Below are positions 29,839 to 39,222 of a DNA stretch of 64,000 nucleotides, in pieces. A program made the position numbers and the translations under genes. The notes under the pieces were generated by a model. It made no database searches and was not told the origin of the DNA. It saw nothing but the letters and a program-made list of their open reading frames with translations. The stretch is taken from assembly GCF_028463845.1 (NCBI RefSeq), contig NZ_CP116805.1, positions 2,232,001-2,296,000 of the forward strand, written 5' to 3'. This DNA comes from Gimibacter soli (GTDB lineage: Bacteria > Pseudomonadota > Alphaproteobacteria > Sphingomonadales > Kordiimonadaceae). Position 1 is the stretch's first letter; each line of letters begins with the position of its first letter.

Positions 29839-30125
29839 TCGTTGATCCGGTCTTTCATGACCTGGCTCGGCCGGAAAACCAGCACCCGGCGCGGATCGAT
29901 CGGCACTTCATCGCCGGTTTTCGGATTGCGGCCCATGCGGCCGTTTTTCTGGCGGACGAGGAAGCTGCCGAAGGACGAGATTTTCACATTCTCGCCGTCA
30001 ACCAGGCAGTCGGAAATCTCGCCGAGAACCGCTTCCACGAGGGCGGCGGATTCGTTGCGCGACAGGCCCACTTCTTCGTAAACCGCTTCCGTCAGGTCGG
30101 CGCGGGTCAGCGTCTTGTGGCTCAT
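29835..30125 (-). CDS. ihfA: Integration host factor subunit alpha
   Basis: A 96-residue DNA-bending protein of the HU/IHF family. Features are [21 protein letters not shown] at the N-terminus, [15 protein letters not shown], and the beta-arm [23 protein letters not shown] with the intercalating Pro. The ATG at 30125, after AAAGGGATC, matches the family start. IHF shapes promoters and recombination sites. The gene heads a short ihfA-merR unit after a 153-bp gap from plsX. Confidence 0.95.
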   Translation of the reverse strand: MSHKTLTRADLTEAVYEEVGLSRNESAALVEAVLGEISDCLVDGENVKISSFGSFLVRQKNGRMGRNPKTGDEVPIDPRRVLVFRPSQVMKDRIND

Positions 30126-30171
30126 GGCGATCCCTTTCGCTATCAGCACTGGCAACATGGCCAGACTTCAT

Positions 30172-30200
30172 AAGGTAAGGGAAGGCGGCGGGCCTGTCAA
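30172..30200 (-). promoter_or_regulatory. Candidate sigma70-type promoter for ihfA-merR
   Basis: On the minus strand TTGACA (30200-30195), a 17-bp spacer and TACCTT (30177-30172) lie about 45 bp before the ihfA ATG. The -35 is perfect; the -10 is weak. A GC inverted repeat (GGGCCTG/CAGGCCC, 30189-30207) overlaps the -35. Confidence 0.4.
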
Positions 30201-30278
30201 TCAGGCCCCACCTTTTGCATATATTTTATAACGACTTATAGAGGGTTTTTGATGTGAAACTGCGGGTTTCAAGCCATT

Positions 30279-31322
30279 TCAGGCCGCCCCGGCTTCCTCT
30301 TCATGCCCCGGCACATCCGGCAGATCGGCGGAAATGAGCCGAATCAGATCAGCCTCAACCATATCGATCGCCGTGATGACAGCCGTTTTGAAGCCCTCGG
30401 CCGACGCGCCGCCATGGCTTTTCACCACGAGGCCGTTGAGACCAAGGAACACGCCGCCGTTATGGTTGTTGGGGTCCAGATGCTCGCGCAGCTGACGCAG
30501 CCCCCGGCGGGCGAACAGATAGCCGATCTTGGCAAGGAGCGACGAGCCGAACGCGCGGCGCAAAAGTTCCCCCATGAAGCGGGCGGTGCCTTCGGCGGTT
30601 TTCAACGCGATATTGCCGGTGAAGCCATCGGCCACAACCACGTCCACAGCCCCTGCCCCGATGGCGTCGCCTTCGGTGAAGCCCACGAATTCCATCGGGA
30701 TATGGCTTGCCTGTTTCAGGATGTCCGCCGCTTCACGCAGCGTTTCCTTGCCTTTCAGCTCCTCGACACCGACGTTCAGAAGCGCCACGGTCGGGCGGCT
30801 GAGGCCAAGCACGGTGCGGGCGTAAGCTGCACCCATCACGGCGAATTCCACAAGGTTGCGGGTATCGCATTCCACGTTGGCGCCGAGGTCCAGCATCACG
30901 CTTTCACCGCGCAGTGTGGGGACAGGGGCGACAAGCGCGGGACGCTCGATCCCCGGCATGGTGCGCAGGATGAATTTGGCGAGCGCCATCAGCGCGCCGG
31001 TGTTGCCGGCAGAAACCGCCACATCGGCCTCGCCGTCCTTCACCGCCTGCAGCGCAAGACCCATCGAGGACTGACGGCTGCGCCGCAGTGCCTGCGAAGG
31101 CTTGCAGTCGCTTGTCACCACTTCATCGGTGTGGACAAGGTCGCTTGCCGCATCAAGTTCCGGAAAGCTCGCCAGCATCGGCCGCAGGACATTCTCGTCC
31201 CCGAAGATCACAAACCGCACACCCGGATAGAGGACGCGGGCTGCAGCCAGTCCCTCGATCACCATTTGCGGGGCATGGTCGCCGCCCATGGCGTCGACCG
31301 CGATTTTCGCTTTGTCACTCAC
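30279..31322 (-). CDS. plsX: Phosphate acyltransferase PlsX
   Basis: A 347-residue enzyme that converts acyl-ACP to acyl-phosphate for phospholipid synthesis. The N-terminal IAVDAMGGDHAP is the family hallmark, with SAGNTGALMALAKF and DVVVADGFTGNIALKTAEG further on. In most relatives fabH follows directly, but here the next gene is ihfA. DUF177 lies upstream with a 143-bp gap. Confidence 0.95.
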   Translation of the reverse strand: MSDKAKIAVDAMGGDHAPQMVIEGLAAARVLYPGVRFVIFGDENVLRPMLASFPELDAASDLVHTDEVVTSDCKPSQALRRSRQSSMGLALQAVKDGEADVAVSAGNTGALMALAKFILRTMPGIERPALVAPVPTLRGESVMLDLGANVECDTRNLVEFAVMGAAYARTVLGLSRPTVALLNVGVEELKGKETLREAADILKQASHIPMEFVGFTEGDAIGAGAVDVVVADGFTGNIALKTAEGTARFMGELLRRAFGSSLLAKIGYLFARRGLRQLREHLDPNNHNGGVFLGLNGLVVKSHGGASAEGFKTAVITAIDMVEADLIRLISADLPDVPGHEEEAGAA

Positions 31323-31465
31323 TCAACTGACCTATTCTTGTTGCCCCTGGTGCGTCTCGCCATCCACCCCCCAGCGGATTGCAGGCTAATAGAAGCCCGC
31401 AGGCAATAGGCACCCGAAAGGGCTTACCCCTGTTTCAGGTTAGAGTAAATAGTTTCGACAAGCGT

Positions 31466-32014
31466 TCAAGGCTTGTCACGAAGGCCTGCCAGCGCGGCAA
31501 ACGGGTTCGGTTTATCGGTTTCCGGTGCATCGACTTCCACGCCCTGCGCGTTGCCGGTATCAAGCTCGGCCCCTTCCGCACGCGGCCACGGGTTCATCAG
31601 AACCGCAAGCGTCTGCACCAGAATCTCGCCTAGCGGCACCTTGTCGCCCTCAAGCGCGTCATAGTCCGGAATTTCGGGATCGAGATAGGCTTCGTCGGCG
31701 TCCAGCCGGTCGGCCTCTTCCGGGGTCACCAGCATCAGCTCGAAACTGCTGTCCACAATTTCTGGCACATCGGCGAGTGTGACGCCGCAGCGCTGGATGA
31801 TATCCGCCTGCAGGTGACCGGAAAGCATGATGCCGCGGCCCCGACCGGGGGCGGAAAGGCTGGCTTCTGCCGTCAGCTTGTTCACGGCCTTCAGGGAAAA
31901 GCGCTCGGCAATCGCTGTGCATTCAGCTTCCGTGGCCGTGAAGGCAAAGGAGCGCGGCTCGCGGTCCACATCAGCCACCGGGAATACGCTATCGGCATGA
32001 ATGGTCTGGGCCAT
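31466..32014 (-). CDS. DUF177/YceD-family protein
   Basis: A 182-residue protein of the YceD (DUF177) family. It shows the typical LSGHLQADIIQRCGVTLADVPEIVDSSFELML core and an acidic DAEAYLDPEIPDYDALEGDKVPLGEILVQTLAVLMNPWPRA-like second half. In plants and bacteria the family is linked to 23S rRNA accumulation; the exact activity is unknown. It lies between the cytochrome bc1 chaperone gene (3-bp gap) and plsX, the usual alphaproteobacterial order. Confidence 0.85.
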   Translation of the reverse strand: MAQTIHADSVFPVADVDREPRSFAFTATEAECTAIAERFSLKAVNKLTAEASLSAPGRGRGIMLSGHLQADIIQRCGVTLADVPEIVDSSFELMLVTPEEADRLDADEAYLDPEIPDYDALEGDKVPLGEILVQTLAVLMNPWPRAEGAELDTGNAQGVEVDAPETDKPNPFAALAGLRDKP

Positions 32015-32017
32015 GCG

Positions 32018-32563
32018 TCAATCCTTCACAAGTTCGCCAACTGCCGGAAGCGACAGTTTAGCATCACTGAGTGCCTCGTCAGACACATTCTTTAGAGCAT
32101 CGATTGCAGCCAGCACGTAAGCCGCGAGCTTTGCGGCATGCGGCGTTTCGGCCTCGCGGTACACGTTCCGCCGGATTGCATCGGTGAGCGCCTCGAGCGG
32201 CGCATCGCTGCCGACCGCCATATCATAGGCGGCAAGACGCCCGAACCAGGCAGCGCCCATCTTTTTCACTTCCTTGCCGACGCTGAGGTCACCGACCCCC
32301 ATTTCGCGCAAGGAGCGGTCCATATCGGCGATCATGGCTTCCTGCGCGGCGCGCTGCAGCACCTGCCCCCGGTCGCCCATCGCCAACAGGCGGCAGGACA
32401 GGATGAAAAGATGCAGGCAGATCATGTCGAACCGGCCTTCGACCGTGTCTTCCACGCCGTGGTCGGTGTAATAGACAGGGTCACGCGCCCGGTCCACGAC
32501 CGCGCCATAAAGCTTGTAACCGCTTATCTGCAGGCGGCGATTGTTGAGCCAGCGTTTCAGCAT
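32018..32563 (-). CDS. Ubiquinol-cytochrome c chaperone (CBP3/UQCC1-like)
   Basis: A 181-residue helical protein. It contains LYGAVVDRARDPVYYTDHGVEDTVEGRFDMICLHLFILS, the family core of the mitochondrial CBP3/UQCC1 assembly factors of cytochrome bc1, and then KKMGAAWFGRLAAYDMAVG. It probably helps cytochrome b assembly. It is the first gene of a minus-strand block (chaperone, DUF177, plsX) and is divergent from bamE. The cluster is diagnostic of Alphaproteobacteria. Confidence 0.85.
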   Translation of the reverse strand: MLKRWLNNRRLQISGYKLYGAVVDRARDPVYYTDHGVEDTVEGRFDMICLHLFILSCRLLAMGDRGQVLQRAAQEAMIADMDRSLREMGVGDLSVGKEVKKMGAAWFGRLAAYDMAVGSDAPLEALTDAIRRNVYREAETPHAAKLAAYVLAAIDALKNVSDEALSDAKLSLPAVGELVKD

Positions 32564-32713
32564 GCAAGCCTAACCTTCCGAGAAACATCTTTTGTCGCCG
32601 AGGGGCTTATCATGGAGCCTTGCGCGGCGCAATGATTAGGGGCTATCAATGAGCAACCCGCCGGGCGAGGCCGATGCTCCACCCCGGCAGAACTGAAACT
32701 GGACAGGACCCGC

Positions 32714-33199
32714 ATGATTTTCAAGACTGCCCTTCCGGCCCGCCTGATTGCCGTTGCCACGCTTGCCGTTGGCCTTGGCGCCTGTAGCGATACCCGCATG
32801 GTGCGCGGCTATGTGTTCGACAAGGAACTGGCCGCAGCTATCCAGCCCGGCGTTGATAACCGCGATTCCGTGACATCGACCCTCGGCACGCCGACGCTGC
32901 CGGGCGAATTCAACGATGCGACCTGGTATTATGTATCGACCACCGTGCGCGTGCGCCCGGTTTTCTGGCCTGATCCCAAAGAGCACCGCGTGCTGGCCAT
33001 CCGCTTCAACGATGCGGGCGTGGTGGAGGACATCACCAACTACGATCTTTCGCACACGCGCACCATCACGCCGGTGGCCGACAAGACCCCGACGCGTGGC
33101 CGCGAGCTGAATATCTTCCAGCAGATTTTCATGAATGTTGGCCGCTTCTCCGGCCAAGCGCCTGTGGGTGCCGAAGGGACCGTCGGCCCGAACGGCTGA
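32714..33199 (+). CDS. bamE: Outer-membrane assembly lipoprotein BamE (SmpA/OmlA)
   Basis: A 161-residue lipoprotein. The signal peptide ends in the lipobox VGLGAC with lipidated Cys24. The BamE fold shows GVDNRDSVTSTLGTPTLPG and RVLAIRFNDAGVVEDITNYD. BamE is an accessory of the BAM complex that inserts beta-barrel proteins. It is divergent from the bc1 chaperone gene and ends in a clear terminator. Confidence 0.92.
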   Translation: MIFKTALPARLIAVATLAVGLGACSDTRMVRGYVFDKELAAAIQPGVDNRDSVTSTLGTPTLPGEFNDATWYYVSTTVRVRPVFWPDPKEHRVLAIRFNDAGVVEDITNYDLSHTRTITPVADKTPTRGRELNIFQQIFMNVGRFSGQAPVGAEGTVGPNG

Positions 33200-33223
33200 T
33201 CACCGCGTTCAACACTTCAAAGC

Positions 33224-33251
33224 AAAAGCCCCGGCGGAAACCGGGGCTTTT
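33224..33251. terminator. Bidirectional terminator between bamE and hppA
   Basis: AAAAGCCCCGG and CCGGGGCTTTT form a perfect 11-bp stem around CGGAAA. It is followed by CTTTTTTT on the plus strand. It serves both convergent genes. Confidence 0.88.
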
Positions 33252-33274
33252 CTTTTTTTGGGCTACCAGCTTCC

Positions 33275-35365
33275 TTAGTGCGCCATCATGGCGAGGAGAA
33301 GAAGGGCCACGATATTGGTGATCTTGATCATCGGGTTCACGGCAGGGCCTGCCGTATCCTTGTAGGGATCACCAACGGTATCGCCGGTCACGGCTGCCTT
33401 GTGGGCTTCCGAGCCCTTGCCGCCGTGATTGCCGTCTTCGATATATTTCTTGGCATTATCCCAGGCACCGCCACCGGCGGTCATGGAAAGCGCCACGAAC
33501 AGGCCGCCCACGATCACCCCAAGGAGAAGCGCGCCAAGGGCTGCAAAAGCTGCCCCCTCGCCCGCAATCGCCTTGATCACATAGAAGGTGATGATAGGTG
33601 CCGCAATCGGCAGCAGGCTCGGCACGATCATCTCGCGGATCGCCGATTTGGTCAGAAGGTCCACCGAACGGGCATAGTCGGGCTTCGAGGTGCCGGCCAT
33701 GATGCCGGGATTTTCCCGGAACTGGGCACGGACTTCCTCAACCACGGCACCACCTGCCCGACCAACGGCTGTCATGCCCATCGCACCGAAGAGATACGGC
33801 AGCAAGGCACCAAGGAACAGGCCGACCACCACATAGGGGTTCGAGAGGCCGAAATCGACCGCTACATGCCCGAAGTAGGTCTCCAGGTCCGCCGTGTAGG
33901 CACCGAACAGCACGAGAGCCGCGAGGCCTGCCGAACCGATGGCGTAGCCCTTGGTTACCGCCTTAGTGGTGTTGCCAACCGCATCAAGGGCATCGGTGCG
34001 CTCGCGCACGTCATCCTCAAGACCAGCCATTTCAGCAATGCCGCCAGCGTTGTCGGTGACCGGACCGTAGGCATCAAGGGCTACAACCATGCCAGCAAGC
34101 GCCAGCATCGCGGTAGCCGCAAAGCCAAGGCCGATGAGGCCCGCCATATTGTAAGCCACGATGATACCGACACAGATCACAATGGTCGGCAGTGCCGTGG
34201 CTTCAAGCGACACGGCAAGGCCCTGGATCACGTTGGTGCCATGGCCGGTTTCCGAAGCCTTGGCGATCGACCGTACGGGCCGGTAGTCGGTGCCCGTGTA
34301 ATATTCGGTGATCCAGATGATCAGGCCTGTGACCACAAGGCCGACGATCCCGCAATAATAGAGATCAACACCTGTGAAAGTCATTCCCGACTTGGTGGTG
34401 ATTACCGTGCCAAGGTCGCCGCCCAGACCCCACTCCATTGCGAACCACATGATGGCAGCAGAACTGAGTGCTGTGACAGTGAAGCCCTTGTAAAGAGCCC
34501 CCATGATATTCTGGCTTTTGCCCAGCTTCACAAAATAGGTGCCGATGATCGAGGTGATGATGCAGGCGCCACCAATGATCAGCGGCAAGCTCATCACTGC
34601 GGCGGTGTTGCTCGTGATAAACAGTGCTGACAGCACCATGGTGGCACCGATGGTCACCACATAGGTCTCGAAAAGGTCAGCCGCCATACCGGCACAGTCG
34701 CCCACGTTATCACCGACGTTATCGGCGATAACGGCCGGGTTGCGCGGGTCATCCTCGGGGATGCCGGCTTCCACCTTGCCCACAAGGTCGGCGCCCACGT
34801 CTGCACCCTTGGTGAAGATGCCGCCGCCGAGGCGCGCAAAGATCGAAATGAGCGAGGCGCCGAAGCCTAGGGCGACGAGCGCATCGATCACCTCGCGGCT
34901 TGTCGGGTCATAGCCCCGTGCGCCAGTGAGGTAGGTGTAATAGCCCGCAATGGCTATGAGACCAAGGCCCGCCACCAGCATGCCGGTCACCGCGCCTGAT
35001 TTGAAGGCGATGGTGAGGCCCGCCTGCAGGCTGGTGCGTGCGGCTTCGGTGGTGCGGACGTTCGCTTTCACCGAAATCAGCATCCCGATGAAGCCCGCCA
35101 CGCCTGAAAGCACCGCGCCGATTACAAAACCGGCGGCCGCGAGGCCGCCGATGGCAAAGAAGAGCGCGATGGCAACCGCCACGCCTACAATCGCAATGGT
35201 GCGATATTGGCGGTTCAGGTAAGCCTTTGCACCTTCCTGGATGGCGCCTGCGATTTCCTGCATTTTTTCGTTGCCGGCAGAGGCCGACAGAATGGATTGA
35301 CGCGTAATGATGCCGTAAACCACGGCCAAGACGCCGCACAGAATAGCAGCGTATAACACTTGCAT
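33275..35365 (-). CDS. hppA: Membrane-bound proton-pumping pyrophosphatase
   Basis: A 696-residue ion pump with about 16 membrane helices. It hydrolyses pyrophosphate and pumps protons. The substrate-binding loop is [19 protein letters not shown] and the metal-binding segment is [20 protein letters not shown]. In the [17 protein letters not shown] segment a Lys stands where potassium-dependent enzymes carry Ala, so this is predicted to be the K+-independent H+ type. GAGGGGGA precedes the ATG at 35365. It lies downstream of thiL and the FliL-like gene but has its own gap of 268 bp. Confidence 0.95.
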   Translation of the reverse strand: MQVLYAAILCGVLAVVYGIITRQSILSASAGNEKMQEIAGAIQEGAKAYLNRQYRTIAIVGVAVAIALFFAIGGLAAAGFVIGAVLSGVAGFIGMLISVKANVRTTEAARTSLQAGLTIAFKSGAVTGMLVAGLGLIAIAGYYTYLTGARGYDPTSREVIDALVALGFGASLISIFARLGGGIFTKGADVGADLVGKVEAGIPEDDPRNPAVIADNVGDNVGDCAGMAADLFETYVVTIGATMVLSALFITSNTAAVMSLPLIIGGACIITSIIGTYFVKLGKSQNIMGALYKGFTVTALSSAAIMWFAMEWGLGGDLGTVITTKSGMTFTGVDLYYCGIVGLVVTGLIIWITEYYTGTDYRPVRSIAKASETGHGTNVIQGLAVSLEATALPTIVICVGIIVAYNMAGLIGLGFAATAMLALAGMVVALDAYGPVTDNAGGIAEMAGLEDDVRERTDALDAVGNTTKAVTKGYAIGSAGLAALVLFGAYTADLETYFGHVAVDFGLSNPYVVVGLFLGALLPYLFGAMGMTAVGRAGGAVVEEVRAQFRENPGIMAGTSKPDYARSVDLLTKSAIREMIVPSLLPIAAPIITFYVIKAIAGEGAAFAALGALLLGVIVGGLFVALSMTAGGGAWDNAKKYIEDGNHGGKGSEAHKAAVTGDTVGDPYKDTAGPAVNPMIKITNIVALLLLAMMAH

Positions 35366-35580
35366 GTGAATTATCCCCCTCGAACAGGCCGAACTCTGAG
35401 ACCCAATATGGTTTAACCACTTGGCGAGCAGCCTTCAGGGGCTTGGAACGCGTAACAGTCTGCCTTTCCCCGAGGCCACTCACGTTAACGGCCCGACCCT
35501 CCCCCAAAACTTCCGAAGGTCGAACAGGATCAGTCTAGGGACCGATTTCGCGGGGCGCAAGGGGGCACTTTCAGAAGCAA

Positions 35581-35604
35581 AAAGCGCCCCGAATGGAGCG
35601 CTTT
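35581..35604 (-). terminator. Terminator after the rib-nusB-thiL-fliL-like operon
   Basis: On the minus strand AAAGCGC and GCGCTTT pair, followed by a TTTTT run (35583-35579). It lies 30 bp beyond the stop codon of the FliL-like gene. Confidence 0.65.
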
Positions 35605-35633
35605 CAACTGTGATAGCAGTATCTTATCGAAAA

Positions 35634-36149
35634 TCAGCGCGACGCGCGCACCGCTTTCGATACGCTGACGGCATAGACAACATCGTTACCAAGCACGCTG
35701 TTGGCCCGTTCTTTCAGCACGTCGGCGGCCTTGTCGAGATCAAGCTCCATCGGGCTGTCGGCGCGCATCAGATCGGTCTTGCTGATCGCCGAAATGAAGG
35801 CATGCTGGAGGCGCGGGCCAGCGGCACGGACCTTGTCCAGATTCTCGGCACCATCGACTTCAATCGTCAGGTCGATGAAATAATTGCCAAGGAAGCTCAT
35901 CTTGCCGCCGCGCGAGGCATAGATCGGCACAGCCAGCCGCTCGATCGTGTGGCTTTGCGGGTCGGTTGGGCCTGCAGGCACTTCCGGCTCGGCTGCCGCA
36001 TGCTCGTCCGCCGCGCCCTCTTCCGCCTGATTGCCGAAAAGGAAGAAGCCGCCCCCGGCACCGAGGCCAAGCCCGAGGACAAGGCCGACGATCAGGAGCA
36101 TCTTGCTCCCTTTGCCACCACCTGGTTGTGCTGCGTCTTCAGCTGCCAT
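35634..36149 (-). CDS. FliL-like membrane-anchored protein
   Basis: About 171 residues. A Gly-rich cytoplasmic tail is followed by one membrane helix (MLLIVGLVLGLGLGAGGGFFLF), an acidic Ala/Glu/Pro linker and a soluble domain (LAVPIYASRGGKMSFLGNYFIDLTIEV onward). The domain resembles the flagellar stator-associated FliL family only in layout and some residues; the assignment is tentative. No other flagellar gene is nearby. The ATG at 36149 has the ribosome-binding site GGAAAGGGAG. An earlier ATG at 36170 overlaps the thiL stop (ATGA) and could couple translation instead. Confidence 0.68.
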   Translation of the reverse strand: MAAEDAAQPGGGKGSKMLLIVGLVLGLGLGAGGGFFLFGNQAEEGAADEHAAAEPEVPAGPTDPQSHTIERLAVPIYASRGGKMSFLGNYFIDLTIEVDGAENLDKVRAAGPRLQHAFISAISKTDLMRADSPMELDLDKAADVLKERANSVLGNDVVYAVSVSKAVRASR

Positions 36150-36166
36150 ACTTGCTCCCTTTCCAC

Positions 36167-37126
36167 TCAATCGCCAAAATGGCTGTATCCGCCGGCGCCA
36201 GTTTGCACAGGCACCCCCGCCTGATCAACCATCACGACACCCTCACCCGTTTCCACACGTCCGACACGGGTGACCGGAACACCTGCCAAGGTGCCGGCAG
36301 CCAGTATCTTCTCCCGCAGGAAAGCGGGCGCAGTGAAAACCAGTTCATAATCGTCGCCGCCTGACCAGATGCAATGGTCGAGGCCGGGATTTTCTTTCAG
36401 GCATGCCAGCGCGGCTTCAGAAACCGGCAGCAGGGTTCGTTCAACAACCATCTGCACACCTGATGCCTTGGCGATATGTCCGGCATCCGCGATCAACCCG
36501 TCAGAAACGTCTGCTGATGCTGTCGCCAGCCCACGCAGTTGCGTACCCAGTTCAAGTCGCGCCACCGGCTGCTCAAGCCTTTGGCGCAATGCCGCGTCGG
36601 GCTCCCCGCCCTTTAGCATGGCGCCAAGCGCAAGTGCGGCATCGCCGAGCGTGCCGCTCACCCATATATCGTCGCCAACAGTGGCGCCATTACGGCGGAT
36701 CATGGCGCCTGCGGGGCATTCCCCGATGGCTGTGATGCTGATAGTGCGAGGGCCGGTCGACCCCGTGCTGTCACCGCCCGCGAGCGTCAGGCCGCCTGCC
36801 TCCTGCGCCGCACGCAAGCCCTCAGCAAAACCTTCAAACCAGCTATCTGGTGTGTCCTTCGGCGCCGAAAGGCCGACGAAATAGAGGCGCGGACTGGCGC
36901 TCTTGGCGGCGAGGTCCGAAAGGTTGACCATCAGGGCCTTCCAGCCAAGTGTTACAGGATCGACATCCGAAAGGAAATGGATGCCCTCTGTAAGGACATC
37001 CTTGGTGATCACGAGATCCCGGCCCTGCGTGGGGCTGAAAAGTGCAGCATCATCAAGGAGGCCGAGCCCTTCAGGGCCGGCGAGCGGCGCGAAGCAGCGC
37101 CCGATCAGGTCAAATTCCCGGCTCAT
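36167..37126 (-). CDS. thiL: Thiamine-monophosphate kinase
   Basis: A 319-residue PurM-like kinase that makes thiamine pyrophosphate from thiamine monophosphate. The metal and ATP sites are visible in LLDDAALFSP, ITKDVLTEGIHFL, LTLAGGDSTGS and TASADVSDGLIADAGHIA. It follows nusB with a 26-bp gap. The FliL-like gene overlaps its stop codon. No TPP riboswitch is present because the gene is internal to the operon. Confidence 0.95.
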   Translation of the reverse strand: MSREFDLIGRCFAPLAGPEGLGLLDDAALFSPTQGRDLVITKDVLTEGIHFLSDVDPVTLGWKALMVNLSDLAAKSASPRLYFVGLSAPKDTPDSWFEGFAEGLRAAQEAGGLTLAGGDSTGSTGPRTISITAIGECPAGAMIRRNGATVGDDIWVSGTLGDAALALGAMLKGGEPDAALRQRLEQPVARLELGTQLRGLATASADVSDGLIADAGHIAKASGVQMVVERTLLPVSEAALACLKENPGLDHCIWSGGDDYELVFTAPAFLREKILAAGTLAGVPVTRVGRVETGEGVVMVDQAGVPVQTGAGGYSHFGD

Positions 37127-37152
37127 CCCTTGGGCTCAGCCGCCATGTAAGC

Positions 37153-37617
37153 TCAGCTCCGCGCTGTGCGGGCAAGCTTGTCGAGCACGCCGTTCACAAA
37201 AGCCGCTTCCGTGCGTTCGTAGAAGGCATGGGCCACATCGACATATTCGTTGATGACAACAGCTGTCGGCACATCGGGGCGCGCCGAAAGTTCGTAGGCG
37301 CCCGCGCGGAAGATCGCATGAATGATGCTTTCAAGGCGTTCAAGCGGCCAGTCCGCGGCCAGGCAACCACGGATCGCTTCGTCAAGGTCAGCGCGGCGTT
37401 CCCACGCACCCTTCACGATATCGCCGAAAAGCTCGGTATCTGCTTCCACATACTGGTCGCCTTCGATCTCGGCACCAAGGCGGTGACGGATGAATTCCTC
37501 AATCACCAGCGGCACTTTGGGATCGTCGCTGACACCAAGCTGATAGAGCGCCTGAACAGCGCCAAGGCGGGCGGCACTACGCGGGCCGCCGGGCTTTTTC
37601 TGGGTCTGGCCGGCCAT
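37153..37617 (-). CDS. nusB: Transcription antitermination protein NusB
   Basis: A 154-residue all-helical protein that binds boxA RNA with NusE and supports rRNA transcription. Features are RSAARLGAVQALYQLGVS at the N-terminus and VVINEYVDVAHAFYERTEAAFVNGVLDKLAR at the C-terminus. It overlaps the ribH stop by one base (TGATG). The ribH-nusB-thiL order is widely conserved. Confidence 0.95.
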   Translation of the reverse strand: MAGQTQKKPGGPRSAARLGAVQALYQLGVSDDPKVPLVIEEFIRHRLGAEIEGDQYVEADTELFGDIVKGAWERRADLDEAIRGCLAADWPLERLESIIHAIFRAGAYELSARPDVPTAVVINEYVDVAHAFYERTEAAFVNGVLDKLARTARS

Positions 37618-38063
37618 CAGATTACGCCGAAGCTTTTGCGGAGCGCAGCCATGCGCATCGCAGCATTGGCAGCGTCGGCGCCTTTGTTTTTCTTGGTGCG
37701 CAGCGCGCGCGCCCAGGCCTGGTCGTCGTTTTCAACGGTCAGAATGCCGTTACCGACGGCGAGATTATATTTCAGCGCCAGTTCCTGCAGGCCACGGGCA
37801 GATTCGCCGCACACATAGTCATAGTGCGTGGTTTCGCCGCGGATCACGCAGCCAAGGGCAACGTAACCGTCGTAATCGAGGCCGGAACCCGAATGAGCGA
37901 ACTTGATCGCCGCCGGAATCTCGAGGGCACCGGGCACGTCGACACGGTCAAACGTGGCACCAGCTTTTTCGATGGCATCAATGGCACCCGCGACGAGTTC
38001 GTCGGCGAGGTCTGTGTAGAAGCGCGCTTCCACGATCAGAAGATGCGGCTTGTGGTCGGACAC
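37617..38063 (-). CDS. ribH: 6,7-dimethyl-8-ribityllumazine synthase
   Basis: A 148-residue enzyme that condenses the two riboflavin precursors and forms icosahedral or pentameric shells. The phosphate and substrate loops are visible: [26 protein letters not shown] and [16 protein letters not shown]. It stands 52 bp downstream of ribB. Confidence 0.95.
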   Translation of the reverse strand: MSDHKPHLLIVEARFYTDLADELVAGAIDAIEKAGATFDRVDVPGALEIPAAIKFAHSGSGLDYDGYVALGCVIRGETTHYDYVCGESARGLQELALKYNLAVGNGILTVENDDQAWARALRTKKNKGADAANAAMRMAALRKSFGVI

Positions 38064-38115
38064 GGCGTCATTCCTTTTCTTTGTTCAGCCGCACCTTCAG
38101 GGCGGCGGGCGTCCA

Positions 38116-39219
38116 TCAGGCGCCGGGGATTGGGCGGTGTTCTACAATATCGAGGCCATAGCCATCAAGGCCCACGACGTGGCTGGCCGAATTAGAGAGC
38201 AGAATCATGTGGCGCACACCGATATCCCGCAGGATCTGGGCGCCGATACCATAGTCACGCAGTTCATTATGCTGGCCATCTGCCGGTGCTTTGGCCTGAA
38301 GCGCCTGCGAGGGGCGCATGCCGGCGAGGCCCGGGAACAGCACGACAATGCCCTTGCCTTCAGCTTCGATCACATCGAGCGCCCGGCCGAGCTGGCCCGA
38401 ACGCGGGCTGGCACCGTCGAGCATGTCTTCAAACGGGTTCATCGAATGCATGCGAACGAGCGTCGGCTGATCGGCATTGATGTCACCCAGCACCAGCGCG
38501 ACGGTTTCGCGGCGGTCGGAGGTGGCGTTATAAACACGCACGGTCCATTCAGCACCGCTGCGACGCTTGAAGCTCGACGTCGCGATAGTTTCCACCAGAT
38601 GGTCATATTTCAGGCGGTATGCGATCAGGTCGCGGATGGTGGCAACCTTCATCTTGTGCTCTTTGGCGAACTCCACAAGCTCAGGCAGGCGCGCCATCGT
38701 GCCGTCGTCATTCATGATCTCGCAGATCACGGCCGAGGGGTTAAGGCCCGCAAGCCGCGAAATATCGACCGAAGCTTCGGTATGGCCTGCGCGTTCCAGC
38801 ACACCGCCATCACGCGCCATCAGCGGGAACACGTGGCCGGGGGTGGCGAGATCGTCCTTGCCCTTCGATGCATCGATGGCAACAGCGATGGTGCGGGCGC
38901 GGTCTGCGGCCGAAATACCGGTCGCCACACCCGTTTTCGCTTCAATCGAAACGGTGAAGGCGGTCTGGTGACGGCTTTCGTTATTGTAGCTCATCAGCGG
39001 CAGGCCAAGCTCCCCCACACGCTGGCGGGTGAGCGGCAGGCAGATCAGGCCGCGGCCATATTTGGCCATGAAGTTGATCGCCTCAGGCGTCGCCATCTGC
39101 GCGGGGATGATCAGGTCGCCTTCGTTTTCGCGGTCTTCGTCATCCACAAGGATATACATGCGGCCGTTACGGGCGTCTTCGATCACGTCCTCGATGGGGG
39201 AGAGGTAGGATTGCGGCAC
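38116..39219 (-). CDS. ribB: 3,4-dihydroxy-2-butanone-4-phosphate synthase with degenerate GTP cyclohydrolase II domain
   Basis: A 367-residue protein. Residues 1-~205 are an intact RibB domain: [36 protein letters not shown] and [10 protein letters not shown]. The second half aligns with GTP cyclohydrolase II, but the zinc and catalytic stretch HSeCLTGDvFgS..CDCG is replaced by [21 protein letters not shown]. None of the three zinc cysteines remains, so this half cannot make the pyrimidine precursor. Such RibBX-type proteins are known in Proteobacteria. A separate active RibA should exist elsewhere in the genome. It lies between ribE (3-bp gap) and ribH. Confidence 0.93.
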   Translation of the reverse strand: MPQSYLSPIEDVIEDARNGRMYILVDDEDRENEGDLIIPAQMATPEAINFMAKYGRGLICLPLTRQRVGELGLPLMSYNNESRHQTAFTVSIEAKTGVATGISAADRARTIAVAIDASKGKDDLATPGHVFPLMARDGGVLERAGHTEASVDISRLAGLNPSAVICEIMNDDGTMARLPELVEFAKEHKMKVATIRDLIAYRLKYDHLVETIATSSFKRRSGAEWTVRVYNATSDRRETVALVLGDINADQPTLVRMHSMNPFEDMLDGASPRSGQLGRALDVIEAEGKGIVVLFPGLAGMRPSQALQAKAPADGQHNELRDYGIGAQILRDIGVRHMILLSNSASHVVGLDGYGLDIVEHRPIPGA

Positions 39220-39222
39220 CGA

